Origin: 1-14-2-50-31-20 sp965370315
GTDB taxonomy: Bacteria; Bacteroidota; Ignavibacteria; Ignavibacteriales; Melioribacteraceae
Assembly (NCBI GenBank): GCA_965370315.1
Contig: CBDUTO010000060.1
Coordinates: forward strand, 1-24,656
DNA length: 24,656 bases
Direction of reading: 5' to 3'
Shown here: one piece after another, positions 1 to 7,415 of the stretch
Layout of the letters: each line of letters opens with the position of its first letter
How positions within the stretch are numbered: position 1 is the stretch's first letter
The notes under the pieces: model-generated
The model's input: the letters and a program-made list of their open reading frames with translations, nothing else
What the model was told of the DNA's origin: nothing
Databases searched by the model: none
Program-made: the position numbers and the translations under genes

Positions 1-201
1 AGAAATAAATTATTTAAAATAGAAGTTCACCATACTACAGTTGGCACAAACAATGAAGTCGGTACTGGGGTTGGGCTAATTCTTTGCAAAGAGTTGGTTG
101 AAAAGAATGGCGGTAAAATCTGGGTAGAAAGTGAATTAGGTAAAGGAAGTAAGTTTACCTTTACATTACCAAAAAAGGATCCAGATAGTAATGAAAAATA
201 A
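1..201 (+). CDS. Sensor histidine kinase, C-terminal fragment (ATPase domain)
   Basis: Reading frame 1 is open from the window edge to a TAA at 199-201 and encodes the last 66 residues of a protein that begins outside the window. The fragment contains GTGVGLILCKELVEKNGG, the glycine-rich G2 box and following helix of the HATPase_c fold, and then IWVESELGKGSKFTFTLP, the typical closing strands of a two-component sensor kinase. In intact kinases this part binds ATP and phosphorylates the conserved histidine of the dimerisation domain. The N box, G1 box, histidine and any sensor region lie upstream and cannot be seen, so the input signal is unknown. No response regulator follows; the next gene is on the opposite strand. 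The family call is secure, the specific role is not. Confidence 0.9.
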   Translation, partial: RNKLFKIEVHHTTVGTNNEVGTGVGLILCKELVEKNGGKIWVESELGKGSKFTFTLPKKDPDSNEK

Positions 202-425
202 ACAACTAAATTTTCAATTGCGGAGTAGAATATTATTCTTTTTCGGGTATGTATAGAAATGAAATTAGCTTTTTAAAATAATAATGTAAAATTTGAGGCA
301 AATTACAATCACTTTACTAATTGGTATAATAATTAAAATTAAATGGTAGTGTAAAAATGCATTCAGCCAGATCTATTAGATGGGTGTTACTTTCACCAAT
401 CCAAATTTAAAGCAAAATTTTTATA
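202..425. other. Intergenic region between convergent genes
   Basis: This 224-base AT-rich gap separates the end of the histidine kinase (plus) from the end of guaC (minus). I see only a weak five-pair hairpin at 227-239 followed by a T run, which might end the kinase transcript. No open frame or clear repeat is recognisable. Confidence 0.4.
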
Positions 426-1436
426 TTACACAGTCCATTCAGCTTTGGTATGATATTCTTCCAAATTTACAGCACCAGCATAACTGAACGCACTGCATAA
501 CCCATCATGGATATCTTCAATAGCATATTTTACAGCTCCTTTGTAAGGTATTTCCATGCTCACACCTTCTGTATGCTTTCCACGATTTCCCGTATGAATC
601 TTCGATTCATAAGATGCACTTCCCATGTAACTCTTATAAAATATTTCATTTGGATAATTTCCTCTTCTTAATTTTGGTCCTGGGCTTTCTTTTGTCCCAG
701 CAAATAAACTTCCAGTCATTATTGCATCTGCCCCAGCAGCCAAGGCTTTTGCAATGTCTCCAACTGTAGCAATACCTCCATCTGCAATAATTTTAACATT
801 GAGCTCATTTCTCTTTTCTGCACTTTTAAGAACAGCCGAAAACTGAGGGACTCCATACCCAGTCATAATTCTAGTAGTACATGCTGAGCCTGGTCCAATA
901 CCAACTTTTATGATATTAGCTCCCCATTCTGCCAATTCTTTCACAGCTTCAGTTGTACAAACATTACCTGCAATAATATCCACTTGCTCAATCAGTTTAT
1001 GCTTCTGTAGCCACTCTCTCACATGATTTATTTGCTGTTTCATTTTTATATGATGCCCATGTGCAATATCAATAGTAATACTTCTTAGATGATTCTTAAA
1101 TTCATTATCTTCAAAAGTTTTCAATAACGCGAGATCATTAACTCCTACAGAAATATCAAGAGGGCATTTATTTGATAATATGAATTTGCAATCATTTTGG
1201 TATTCATCAAAAGATTTTTGAAACCTATGAAGAATTCCCATTGCACCAAGATTGTGTAGTTTTACTACCATTTCAGGCCCAGTTACAGTTTTCATATTTG
1301 CTGCAATAACGGGCATCTTAATCGTATTAAATTCTGGACGTTTAAAGAGTTTTACAGATAAGTCCACATGACTCCGGCTTTCAAGCTCAGAGTATGATGG
1401 AACTAGGTAAACATCACTGTAATTGAGTGATTTCAT
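426..1436 (-). CDS. guaC: GMP reductase (IMPDH/GMPR family)
   Basis: This 336-residue TIM-barrel enzyme of the IMP dehydrogenase/GMP reductase family probably makes IMP from GMP with NADPH and releases ammonia (purine salvage). The phosphate and catalytic loop reads GIGPGSACTTR at 180-189 with Cys186 and Thr188, the same numbering as the catalytic pair of E. coli GuaC; a glutamate at 290 (KHTEGVS) matches the GMPR catalytic Glu region. ADGG at 218-221 and MGSAS at 271-275 are further substrate-loop motifs. The length fits GMPR, and the CBS pair of typical IMPDH is absent, which argues against IMPDH. The start is supported by AAGGAG just upstream on the minus strand. The gene is last in a minus-strand run after birA, the cysteine desulfurase and the deacetylase, 76 bases behind its neighbour. 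A CBS-less IMPDH remains a minor alternative. Confidence 0.87.
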   Translation of the reverse strand: MKSLNYSDVYLVPSYSELESRSHVDLSVKLFKRPEFNTIKMPVIAANMKTVTGPEMVVKLHNLGAMGILHRFQKSFDEYQNDCKFILSNKCPLDISVGVNDLALLKTFEDNEFKNHLRSITIDIAHGHHIKMKQQINHVREWLQKHKLIEQVDIIAGNVCTTEAVKELAEWGANIIKVGIGPGSACTTRIMTGYGVPQFSAVLKSAEKRNELNVKIIADGGIATVGDIAKALAAGADAIMTGSLFAGTKESPGPKLRRGNYPNEIFYKSYMGSASYESKIHTGNRGKHTEGVSMEIPYKGAVKYAIEDIHDGLCSAFSYAGAVNLEEYHTKAEWTV

Positions 1437-1512
1437 ATTTTCTCCTTCTTTTTCTCAGTATTCCAGTTCTAATTATATTTGTTAATAATTTAGTTGTAGT
1501 AAATATTGCTTT

Positions 1513-2394
1513 CTAATATTCACTATCCTCTGGACGATACATGTTATCCAATCCAACTTTTTCAATTAAATCTTTGTATGAAATTGGAATTACATTTTGC
1601 TTTTTAAGCAATTCTAATAATTTTGGTGATAGGATACTAGTTAGTTCCTCTTGGCGATGAACACTCATTTCCTTCAGCCCAAATGAATTCATATCTTTTA
1701 AAGCACTCATCTCTGAATCATTAATTGCTACATGCAAGACTTGTAGGTTAATCCCTACATCTAAATTACTTACTTGCTTCAATAGACTGTCGGTCTTTGT
1801 CCCAAGGGGCGCAGAGTATGTTATACTTGAATATTGTTCACTAAAATAGCCCGACATCCCGAAGCCAAACTCTTTTGCCAATGACTCAACTAGCTTTCTT
1901 AATTCTGGAGTTTGAACTGCAGCTCCCATATGATAATCAAGGTAATCAATTGTAATCTCACTATTTATTGCACGATCTATTTGTGCACGTAATTCTTTTT
2001 CTATCTCTTCTATTTTAGGATTATTAGCAAATAATGTACCTCTTGATGGAAAAAAATAGCCAGTGCTATCAACCAAGCTTGGTACACCTTCTTTTCCAAG
2101 TATTGGTCCCCATCTGTAATTTTGCCATTCCGAATTTAAGGTTAAATGAATTCCAACCCCAACTTGTGGATTTCCCTTTAATATATCTACGGCTTCTTGA
2201 TACCACGGGCATGCAAACATTACTGATGTTGACATTGGAATTCCAGATTCAATAACTTTTTTAATAGCCATATTTACTGAATGATTCATTCCAAAATCAT
2301 CACATCGTATTAGAAAATATTTCGTAGAATCAACATCTTGTGCCGAGATAAGTGTAGCAAAAAGCATTATTAAACTAAATATTATTTTTGTCAT
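1513..2394 (-). CDS. Secreted YdjC/ChbG-family carbohydrate deacetylase-like protein
   Basis: The 293-residue product starts with a signal peptide (about 1-18, ending LISAQ), so it is exported. The mature part has the YdjC/ChbG layout: RCDDFGMN at 30-37 with the Asp pair at 32-33, GIHLTLN at 81-87 (His83) and YLDYHMGA at 151-158 (His155), which would supply the metal ligands. Characterised members, such as ChbG and HpnK, remove acetyl groups from small sugars or hopanoid sugars. The substrate here is unknown. The usual HQH motif is reduced to a single His155, and the signal peptide is unusual for a family whose best-known members are cytoplasmic. An RBS-like AAGGGA precedes the start. It lies 40 bases behind the cysteine desulfurase gene and may be cotranscribed with it. 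Confidence 0.78.
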   Translation of the reverse strand: MTKIIFSLIMLFATLISAQDVDSTKYFLIRCDDFGMNHSVNMAIKKVIESGIPMSTSVMFACPWYQEAVDILKGNPQVGVGIHLTLNSEWQNYRWGPILGKEGVPSLVDSTGYFFPSRGTLFANNPKIEEIEKELRAQIDRAINSEITIDYLDYHMGAAVQTPELRKLVESLAKEFGFGMSGYFSEQYSSITYSAPLGTKTDSLLKQVSNLDVGINLQVLHVAINDSEMSALKDMNSFGLKEMSVHRQEELTSILSPKLLELLKKQNVIPISYKDLIEKVGLDNMYRPEDSEY

Positions 2395-2434
2395 CTAATT
2401 TCCCTTTGTATGGTTTTACTATATCTAAAAGAAT

Positions 2435-3586
2435 TTATCTTAAATTCTGCTTCCCTATTTTCTCCAAAACAGACACCACATAATCAATTTCGTCATTTTT
2501 ATTATTTGGATTAAATGAGAAGCGGAGTGTGCCATTTGCATCGGTAGTATCTTTTCCTACTCCAAGTATTACGTGGGATGGTTTTATTGTCCCAGATGTA
2601 CATGCTGAGCCTTGTGAGGCTGCTATACCATTTATATCAAGAGCCATTAAAAGTGCTTCTCCATCATTTCTGAAGTATTTACTTTTAAATGTCATACTTA
2701 AAATATAGGGTGATGTATTGCTTCCACCATTTATCTCAATTTTATCTCCAAAAATTTGAGTTATACTTTCACTGAAATAATTTTTTAGCGCGGAGACAGT
2801 TTTGTAATTTTCATCCATCATGTTTTTTGCAATTTTAACAGCTTCTGCTAACCCAACAATTGCAGCTATATTTTCCGTTCCGCCACGTCTATTGCGTTCT
2901 TGGCTACCACCAAATAGTAGGGGAGAGAGAGGAGTTCCACTCTTTACAAATGCAAAGCCAATTCCTTTTGGTCCATAAATCTTATGAGCAGAACCTGATA
3001 GAGCATTAACTTTAAGTTGGTTTACATTTATTGGAACTTTTCCAAATGCTTGTACTGCATCAGAAAATAGGTATTGGTCATTAGATAAACTTTTAGAAAT
3101 TTCAGAAATATTATTTATTGTTCCAAGTTCATTGTTAGTGTGCATTATTGAAACGAGTGAAGTATTGTTAGAAAAGTTTTCCACGAGAGAAGTTGGACTA
3201 AAACAACCATTGCTATCAACCTCGATTAATTTTGAAATAAAACCATTTTGTGATAAATCTGAATGAGTATCCAATACTGCTTTATGTTCAATGGGAGTAG
3301 TTAGAAGTTTGTTTTTTCCGGTCTCAGCAAAATTAGTTTTTGCTATTCCATTTATTATGAAATTTATTGCTTCTGTTCCACCACTTGTAAAATATATTTC
3401 ACTTGGAATTGCACCAATAAAATCGGCTATTAGCTCGCGTGCATTTTCAATTGCAACGCGTGCTTTTCTTCCGTGAGAATGAATTGATGAAGCATTTCCA
3501 AAGTTTTCTTGCAAGTATGGGAGCATTGCTTCAAGTACTTTAGGATGGATTTTAGTTGTGGATGCGTTATCGAAGTATACTTTCAT
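2435..3586 (-). CDS. Cysteine desulfurase (NifS/IscS-like, class V aminotransferase)
   Basis: This 383-residue PLP enzyme takes sulfur from L-cysteine, giving alanine and a persulfide for Fe-S clusters, thiolated tRNA or other sulfur cofactors. Motifs in order: YFDNASTT (4-11), SGGTEAIN (68-75), a PLP-stacking His101, SDAVQAFGK (175-183, Asp176 and Gln179), SGSAHKIYGPKG (197-208) with the Schiff-base Lys202, RRGGTEN (233-239), and the catalytic-loop GSACTSG (326-332) with Cys329 receiving the sulfur. Length and motifs fit the NifS/IscS group I type rather than SufS. No iscU, iscR or tRNA-thiolation gene is nearby, so the sulfur acceptor cannot be named. There is no clear Shine-Dalgarno before the ATG, unlike most genes here. 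The start is fixed by the conserved N-terminus. It lies downstream of birA, separated by 139 bases of repeat-rich DNA. Confidence 0.93.
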   Translation of the reverse strand: MKVYFDNASTTKIHPKVLEAMLPYLQENFGNASSIHSHGRKARVAIENARELIADFIGAIPSEIYFTSGGTEAINFIINGIAKTNFAETGKNKLLTTPIEHKAVLDTHSDLSQNGFISKLIEVDSNGCFSPTSLVENFSNNTSLVSIMHTNNELGTINNISEISKSLSNDQYLFSDAVQAFGKVPINVNQLKVNALSGSAHKIYGPKGIGFAFVKSGTPLSPLLFGGSQERNRRGGTENIAAIVGLAEAVKIAKNMMDENYKTVSALKNYFSESITQIFGDKIEINGGSNTSPYILSMTFKSKYFRNDGEALLMALDINGIAASQGSACTSGTIKPSHVILGVGKDTTDANGTLRFSFNPNNKNDEIDYVVSVLEKIGKQNLR

Positions 3587-3621
3587 AATAATTGTTATCT
3601 GGCTCTTATAAATTTTTCAAA

Positions 3622-3677
3622 ATTGTAAATTGTAAATTGTAAATCGTAAATCGTAAATCGAAAGTCGTGAATCGAAA
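3622..3677. repeat. 7-bp tandem repeat, eight units
   Basis: Eight consecutive 7-base units can be read without gaps: ATTGTAA three times, ATCGTAA twice, then ATCGAAA, GTCGTGA and ATCGAAA. The units drift from T-rich to C-containing along the array. It lies between the cysteine desulfurase start and the birA stop. Confidence 0.85.
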
Positions 3678-3712
3678 AACAATTAAAGCAATTGTAATCT
3701 TACGATTTACGA
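3644..3712. repeat. Inverted repeat formed by the tandem array and a downstream copy
   Basis: TCGTAAATCGTAA at 3644-3656 is perfectly complementary to TTACGATTTACGA at 3700-3712, giving a 13-base stem with a 43-base loop. A smaller ACAATT/AATTGT hairpin (3679-3684 with 3690-3695) sits inside the loop. It may form a large RNA or DNA hairpin between birA and the cysteine desulfurase gene. Confidence 0.7.
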
Positions 3713-3725
3713 CTCACGGTCTTCT

Positions 3726-4505
3726 TTATTTTAAAGAGACATCGCCACTAAAAACTTTCTTTACTCCATCTTTTTCACTAAGTATAAGAAATCCTTTATC
3801 ATCAATATCTTCAAAAATTCCGTAGGTTGTATTTTCACCATCTACAACTTTTACTTTTTCACCAATCATTTTGCAACGTGAACGCCAACTATTTAGAATA
3901 GCATCTGGGTCTTTCTTAACCTTTTTCATAAGTTTTTCAAATTCGTTAAGAATTTCTGCAATTAATCGTTCTCTGCTACTAACTTTTCCAAATTCTTTTC
4001 TAATAGAAGTTGGTGGAACATTAAATTGTCCTTCAAATATTGGCTGGTTTACATTTACACCAATTCCAACTACCAATCGTTCAATAGCATCACCTTTTGA
4101 AACTGATTCTACAAGAATTCCACAAACTTTTCTTGTTTGGATTAATATATCATTAGGCCACTTAAGACGAACGTCAAGTTGGTACAAATTTTCTAGAGAT
4201 TGAGCAACGGCGACAGCTGCAGCAAGATTAATTAAATTAATACTATTTGCTGTAAGATTCTCAGTAAGTAGAATTGAGAATGTTAAAGATGAATCTTTAA
4301 CTGTAATCCATTCTCTATCAAGTCTTCCTCTTCCTTTAGCCTGATTATCTGCTAAAAGAACAGTCCCATGATTCTTAATTGAAGCATCATTCAGCAATAG
4401 TTCATTAGTTGAATCAACCTCATCATAAAAAATGAAATTTGTCCCAATTAAGTTTGTTTTTAGTTTTATATCCATTTCTTCAATTATAAAATTTGATTTT
4501 CTCAT
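3726..4505 (-). CDS. birA: Biotin--[acetyl-CoA-carboxylase] ligase, group I (no HTH)
   Basis: The 259-residue cytoplasmic enzyme makes biotinyl-AMP and transfers biotin to a lysine of a carboxyl carrier protein. Visible motifs are DSTNE (31-35), the adenylate-binding loop GRGRLDREW (58-66), KWPNDI (115-120) with RKVCGILVE (125-133) behind it, GIGVNVN (147-153), and a C-terminal SH3-like part from about residue 215. The N-terminal winged helix of E. coli BirA is missing, so this should be a pure ligase and not a biotin repressor. In the loop, Asp63 stands where GRGRxGR proteins carry Gly. The first ATG has GGAGAAGG upstream; Met11 is another possible start. It is the first gene of the minus-strand run and is divergent from hsp20, sharing the 212-base upstream region. 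Confidence 0.92.
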   Translation of the reverse strand: MRKSNFIIEEMDIKLKTNLIGTNFIFYDEVDSTNELLLNDASIKNHGTVLLADNQAKGRGRLDREWITVKDSSLTFSILLTENLTANSINLINLAAAVAVAQSLENLYQLDVRLKWPNDILIQTRKVCGILVESVSKGDAIERLVVGIGVNVNQPIFEGQFNVPPTSIRKEFGKVSSRERLIAEILNEFEKLMKKVKKDPDAILNSWRSRCKMIGEKVKVVDGENTTYGIFEDIDDKGFLILSEKDGVKKVFSGDVSLK

Positions 4506-4533
4506 TCCTTCTCCAAAATAAACAAATATGACA

Positions 4534-4550
4534 CATATTGCGTCAATATG
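4534..4550. promoter_or_regulatory. Operator-like palindrome 1 in the birA-hsp20 divergent region
   Basis: CATATTG and CAATATG form a perfect 7-base inverted repeat around CGT. The 8-mer AATATGAC also occurs twice (4525-4532 and 4545-4552), 20 bases apart, so the site has both inverted and helical-phase direct symmetry. It lies close to the birA start and about 170 bases upstream of hsp20. The binding protein is unknown. Confidence 0.45.
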
Positions 4551-4567
4551 ACTTTTATTTGCTTTAT

Positions 4568-4584
4568 TGTCAGATAAACTGACA
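4568..4584. promoter_or_regulatory. Operator-like palindrome 2 (TGTCAG-N5-CTGACA)
   Basis: A perfect 6-base inverted repeat with a 5-base spacer, 34 bases after the first palindrome and in the same intergenic region. It does not match CIRCE (HrcA) or HAIR (HspR) sites. It could be an operator for birA, hsp20 or both. Confidence 0.42.
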
Positions 4585-4612
4585 TTTAGTTAAAATAGAA
4601 CATTTAATTAAA

Positions 4613-4638
4613 AATGCTGTAAAGCATTATAATATAAT
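4613..4638 (+). promoter_or_regulatory. Probable hsp20 promoter -10 region with overlapping hairpin
   Basis: Two overlapping TATAAT hexamers (4628-4633 and 4633-4638) lie about 80 bases before hsp20. Directly upstream is AATGCT-GTAA-AGCATT (4613-4628), a perfect inverted repeat that touches the first -10 box. I see no good TTGACA at the right distance, so an activator or another sigma factor may be needed. Confidence 0.4.
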
Positions 4639-4717
4639 AGGTTATGTAAATTTTAGAGTATGGCACATGGTTTGTAACAGAAGCATCATAAAACTAAACA
4701 TTTAGGAGATTAATAAA

Positions 4718-5155
4718 ATGACTCTAGTAAGATTTAAACCAACAAGAGAATTTGATAATATACATAACACGATTAAACAATATTTAGATGATTCCTCATC
4801 TTTGAAATCTTCATTTAACACTGAAAAATTTTCACCAAAAATAGATATAAGTGAAAAGGGGAATCAGCTTATAATTGATGCTGAAGTTCCAGGTCTTAAA
4901 AAAGAAGATTTAAAAATAACATTGCAAGATAACATTTTAACTATTGAAGGTGAAAAGAAAAATGTATCTGATGAGAGTGAAAGAAAATATTATAGAACAG
5001 AAAGAAGTTATGGATCGTTCAAAAAAAATTTTACACTCCCTGAAGATGTGGATTCCGAAAAAGTAGATGCAAATTTTAAAAATGGTGTTCTTTCAATAGT
5101 ACTAAGTAAAGTAGAAGAGCAAGCACCAATTGAAAAAGTAATAGAAGTGAAATAA
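4718..5155 (+). CDS. Small heat shock protein, Hsp20/alpha-crystallin family
   Basis: This 145-residue ATP-independent holdase binds unfolding proteins and passes them to DnaK. The N-terminal arm (1-40) is variable. The alpha-crystallin domain runs from about 41 to 132, with DAEVPGLKKEDL (55-66), SYGSFKKNFTLP (98-109) and the signature NGVLSIVLSK near 122-131. The C-terminal VIEV resembles the I-x-I/V anchor used for oligomer assembly. An AGGAG precedes the ATG. It sits 117 bases upstream of dnaK, and a second, different Hsp20 follows dnaK, so the three genes look like one stress-response block. The palindromes upstream are candidate control sites. Confidence 0.95.
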   Translation: MTLVRFKPTREFDNIHNTIKQYLDDSSSLKSSFNTEKFSPKIDISEKGNQLIIDAEVPGLKKEDLKITLQDNILTIEGEKKNVSDESERKYYRTERSYGSFKKNFTLPEDVDSEKVDANFKNGVLSIVLSKVEEQAPIEKVIEVK

Positions 5156-5172
5156 TAAAGAAAAAAGAAAGC

Positions 5173-5213
5173 CGCGAATTCACGAATTAAAAGTAATAAG
5201 AGAAATCGCGAAT
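5173..5213. repeat. Degenerate short repeat between hsp20 and dnaK
   Basis: CGCGAAT occurs at 5173-5179 and 5207-5213, with a related CACGAAT at 5181-5187. The block is richer in CG dinucleotides than its surroundings and looks like a decayed intergenic repeat. It is in the leader between hsp20 and dnaK. Confidence 0.4.
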
Positions 5214-5272
5214 AAAATTTAACAAATAAAATATGCGACAAAGTATTTGTTGCTTCAAAAATGGAGAAAGTT

Positions 5273-7219
5273 ATGGGAAAAATTATTGGAATTGATTTAG
5301 GTACAACAAACTCGTGTGTATCTGTAATGGAAGGGAATGACCCTGTTGTTATTCCTAATTCAGAAGGTGGAAGAACAACTCCATCTGTTATTGGTTTTAC
5401 AAAAAATGATGAAAGACTTGTTGGACAACCAGCTAAAAGACAAGCTGTTACAAATCCAACAAATACAGTCTTTTCTATTAAAAGATTTATGGGACGTCAA
5501 ATAGGTGAAGTTTCTAACGAAATTGGTGAAGTTCCTTACGCTGTTGTTGAAGGCGATAACAAATCCGCTCGTGTAAAAATTGGTGAAAGATTATACTCGC
5601 CACCAGAAATTTCTGCAATGGTTTTACAAAAAATGAAAAAAACTGCTGAAGAATATCTTGGACAAGATGTAACAGAAGCTGTTATTACAGTACCTGCTTA
5701 CTTTAATGATTCACAAAGACAAGCTACAAAAGATGCTGGCGAAATTGCTGGTTTAACAGTTAAACGAATTGTTAACGAGCCTACTGCTGCTGCACTTGCG
5801 TATGGTTTAGATAAAAAAGATAAAGAAGAACTTGTTGCTGTTTACGATCTTGGTGGTGGTACTTTTGATATCTCAATTCTTCAACTTGGAGAAGGTGTGT
5901 TTGAAGTGAAATCAACTAATGGTGATACCCATCTTGGTGGTGACGACTTTGATCAGAAGTTAATTGATTTTCTTGCAGACGAATTTAAATCTCAAGAAGG
6001 AATTGATTTACGCAAAGACCCAATGGCTTTACAAAGATTAAAAGAAGCTGCTGAAAAAGCAAAAGTTGAGCTTTCTTCCGCAATGGCAACAGATGTTAAC
6101 TTGCCATTTATTACTGCTACTGCTGATGGTCCAAAACATATGAACATCAATCTTACAAGAGCAAAATTTGAATCTCTTGTTGACGATTTAATTGAAAGAA
6201 GTGTTCAACCATGTTTAGATGCAATTAAAGATGCTGGTGTTTCGGCTTCGCAAATTGATGAAGTAATTTTGGTTGGTGGTTCATCGCGTATTCCTAAAGT
6301 TCAAGAAAAAGTAAAAGAAATTTTTGGAAGAGAACCACATAAAGGTGTTAATCCTGATGAAGTTGTTGCAATTGGTGCAGCTATCCAAGGTGGTATATTA
6401 GCTGGTGATGTAAAGGATGTATTATTACTTGATGTTACTCCATTATCACTTGGTATTGAAACTCTTGGTGGAGTTATGACAAAGCTAATTGAATCGAATA
6501 CAACTATTCCAACTAAGAAGAGTGAAACATTTTCAACTGCTGCGGATAATCAACCATCTGTTGATATACATGTATTGCAAGGTGAAAGACCAATGGCTAC
6601 AGATAATAGAACACTTGGACGTTTCCAACTTTCTGATATTCCACCGGCACAACGTGGAATACCGCAAATTGAAGTTTCATTTGATATAGATGCTAACGGA
6701 ATTATGCATGTATCTGCAAAAGATAAATCTACTGGAAAAGAGCAATCTATTAAAATTACTTCTTCAAGTGGTTTGGATGATGCAGAGATTGAAAAAATGA
6801 AAAATTCTGCCAAAGAACATGCTGCAGAAGATAAAAAGAAAAAAGAAGAAGTTGATGTTAAGAATAGTGCCGATAGTTTAATTTTCCAAACTAAAAAACA
6901 ACTGGAAGAGTTAAAAGATAAATTACCAGAAGATGCGAAGAGTAATCTTGAAGCTGAAATTGTAAAAGTTGAGGATGCTTTAAAAACTAACGAGACAGAA
7001 GTTATTAAAGCTGCTACAGATAGTTTGAATAAAGTATGGAATGAAATATCTCAACAAATGGCGCAAACTCAAGGTGCTGAAGGTCAACCTGGTGCTGGTG
7101 CAGAAGGTGCACAGCAAGAAGCTGGTCAACAAGAAGCAAGTAACGATGCTAAAGACGAGAAAGAAGTTGAAGATGCATCATACGAAGTTGTTGATGATGA
7201 AGAAGAAAATAAAAAATAA
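5273..7219 (+). CDS. dnaK: Molecular chaperone DnaK (Hsp70)
   Basis: Hsp70 chaperone that cycles between ATP and ADP states to bind and release exposed hydrophobic segments, normally with DnaJ and GrpE (neither is in this window). The product from this start is 648 residues. The nucleotide-binding domain (about 1-380) has GIDLGTTNS (6-14), an internal VYDLGGGTFD phosphate-2 motif and ILVGGSSRIP adenosine motif; then the linker VLLLDVTPLSLGIETLGG, a substrate-binding beta domain, and a helical lid ending in an acidic tail (YEVVDDEEENKK). I chose the ATG at 5273 because GGAG at 5263-5266 lies six bases upstream and the protein then begins MGKIIGIDLG as in the family. An ATG at 5261 is in frame but would start inside this ribosome site and has no Shine-Dalgarno of its own. 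No CIRCE element is visible. Confidence 0.98.
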   Translation: MGKIIGIDLGTTNSCVSVMEGNDPVVIPNSEGGRTTPSVIGFTKNDERLVGQPAKRQAVTNPTNTVFSIKRFMGRQIGEVSNEIGEVPYAVVEGDNKSARVKIGERLYSPPEISAMVLQKMKKTAEEYLGQDVTEAVITVPAYFNDSQRQATKDAGEIAGLTVKRIVNEPTAAALAYGLDKKDKEELVAVYDLGGGTFDISILQLGEGVFEVKSTNGDTHLGGDDFDQKLIDFLADEFKSQEGIDLRKDPMALQRLKEAAEKAKVELSSAMATDVNLPFITATADGPKHMNINLTRAKFESLVDDLIERSVQPCLDAIKDAGVSASQIDEVILVGGSSRIPKVQEKVKEIFGREPHKGVNPDEVVAIGAAIQGGILAGDVKDVLLLDVTPLSLGIETLGGVMTKLIESNTTIPTKKSETFSTAADNQPSVDIHVLQGERPMATDNRTLGRFQLSDIPPAQRGIPQIEVSFDIDANGIMHVSAKDKSTGKEQSIKITSSSGLDDAEIEKMKNSAKEHAAEDKKKKEEVDVKNSADSLIFQTKKQLEELKDKLPEDAKSNLEAEIVKVEDALKTNETEVIKAATDSLNKVWNEISQQMAQTQGAEGQPGAGAEGAQQEAGQQEASNDAKDEKEVEDASYEVVDDEEENKK

Positions 7220-7230
7220 TATAAACTTAG

Positions 7231-7260
7231 ATTGCTCGGCTTTATGTCGAGCAATTTTAA
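7231..7260 (+). terminator. Rho-independent terminator after dnaK
   Basis: ATTGCTCG (7231-7238) pairs perfectly with CGAGCAAT (7248-7255) over a 9-base loop and is followed by TTTAATTT. It starts 12 bases after the dnaK stop. The T tract is short, so some readthrough into the second hsp20 is possible. Confidence 0.7.
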
Positions 7261-7276
7261 TTTGTGAGAATGGCTT

Positions 7277-7334
7277 AATTGCTCAATTGTTGAAAAGACA
7301 AATAACAATTATACAATATAACAATTGAACAATT
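7277..7334. repeat. Long inverted repeat between dnaK and hsp20-2
   Basis: A 15-base arm (AATTGCTCAATTGTT, 7277-7291) and its complement (7320-7334) differ at one position and enclose 28 bases. CAATTG-type words are repeated within it. It may be a decayed palindromic repeat or a second termination structure. Confidence 0.55.
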
Positions 7335-7362
7335 TATTAGAATGGATAATATCCAATAATTA

Positions 7363-7394
7363 TTGACAATTATGAATTTCTTACAAAATATAAT
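7363..7394 (+). promoter_or_regulatory. Possible promoter of second hsp20
   Basis: TTGACA at 7363-7368 and TATAAT at 7389-7394 match both consensus hexamers, but the 20-base spacer is longer than the usual 16-18. It is well placed ahead of GGAGG (7405-7409) and the ATG at 7416, so this gene may have its own transcript besides readthrough from dnaK. Confidence 0.35.
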
Positions 7395-7415
7395 ACAAAG
7401 AACTGGAGGTTCAAA

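Noticed and set aside
227..239. Terminator after the histidine kinase
   Set aside because: The stem is only five A/T-rich pairs, too weak to claim as a feature.
3622..3677. CRISPR array
   Set aside because: Units are 7 bases, contiguous and without spacers; no cas gene is nearby.
5261..5272. ATG at 5261 as the dnaK start
   Set aside because: It overlaps the GGAG that serves the ATG at 5273, lacks its own ribosome site and would add MEKV before the conserved family N-terminus.
4506..5272. CIRCE (HrcA) or HAIR (HspR) operator before hsp20 or dnaK
   Set aside because: No GCACTC-N9-GAGTGC or CTTGAGT-type pair is found; the palindromes present are different.
7041..7328. Lysine-rich open frame overlapping the end of dnaK
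   Set aside because: It is a shifted-frame reading of the dnaK tail and terminator with no ribosome site or recognisable domain.
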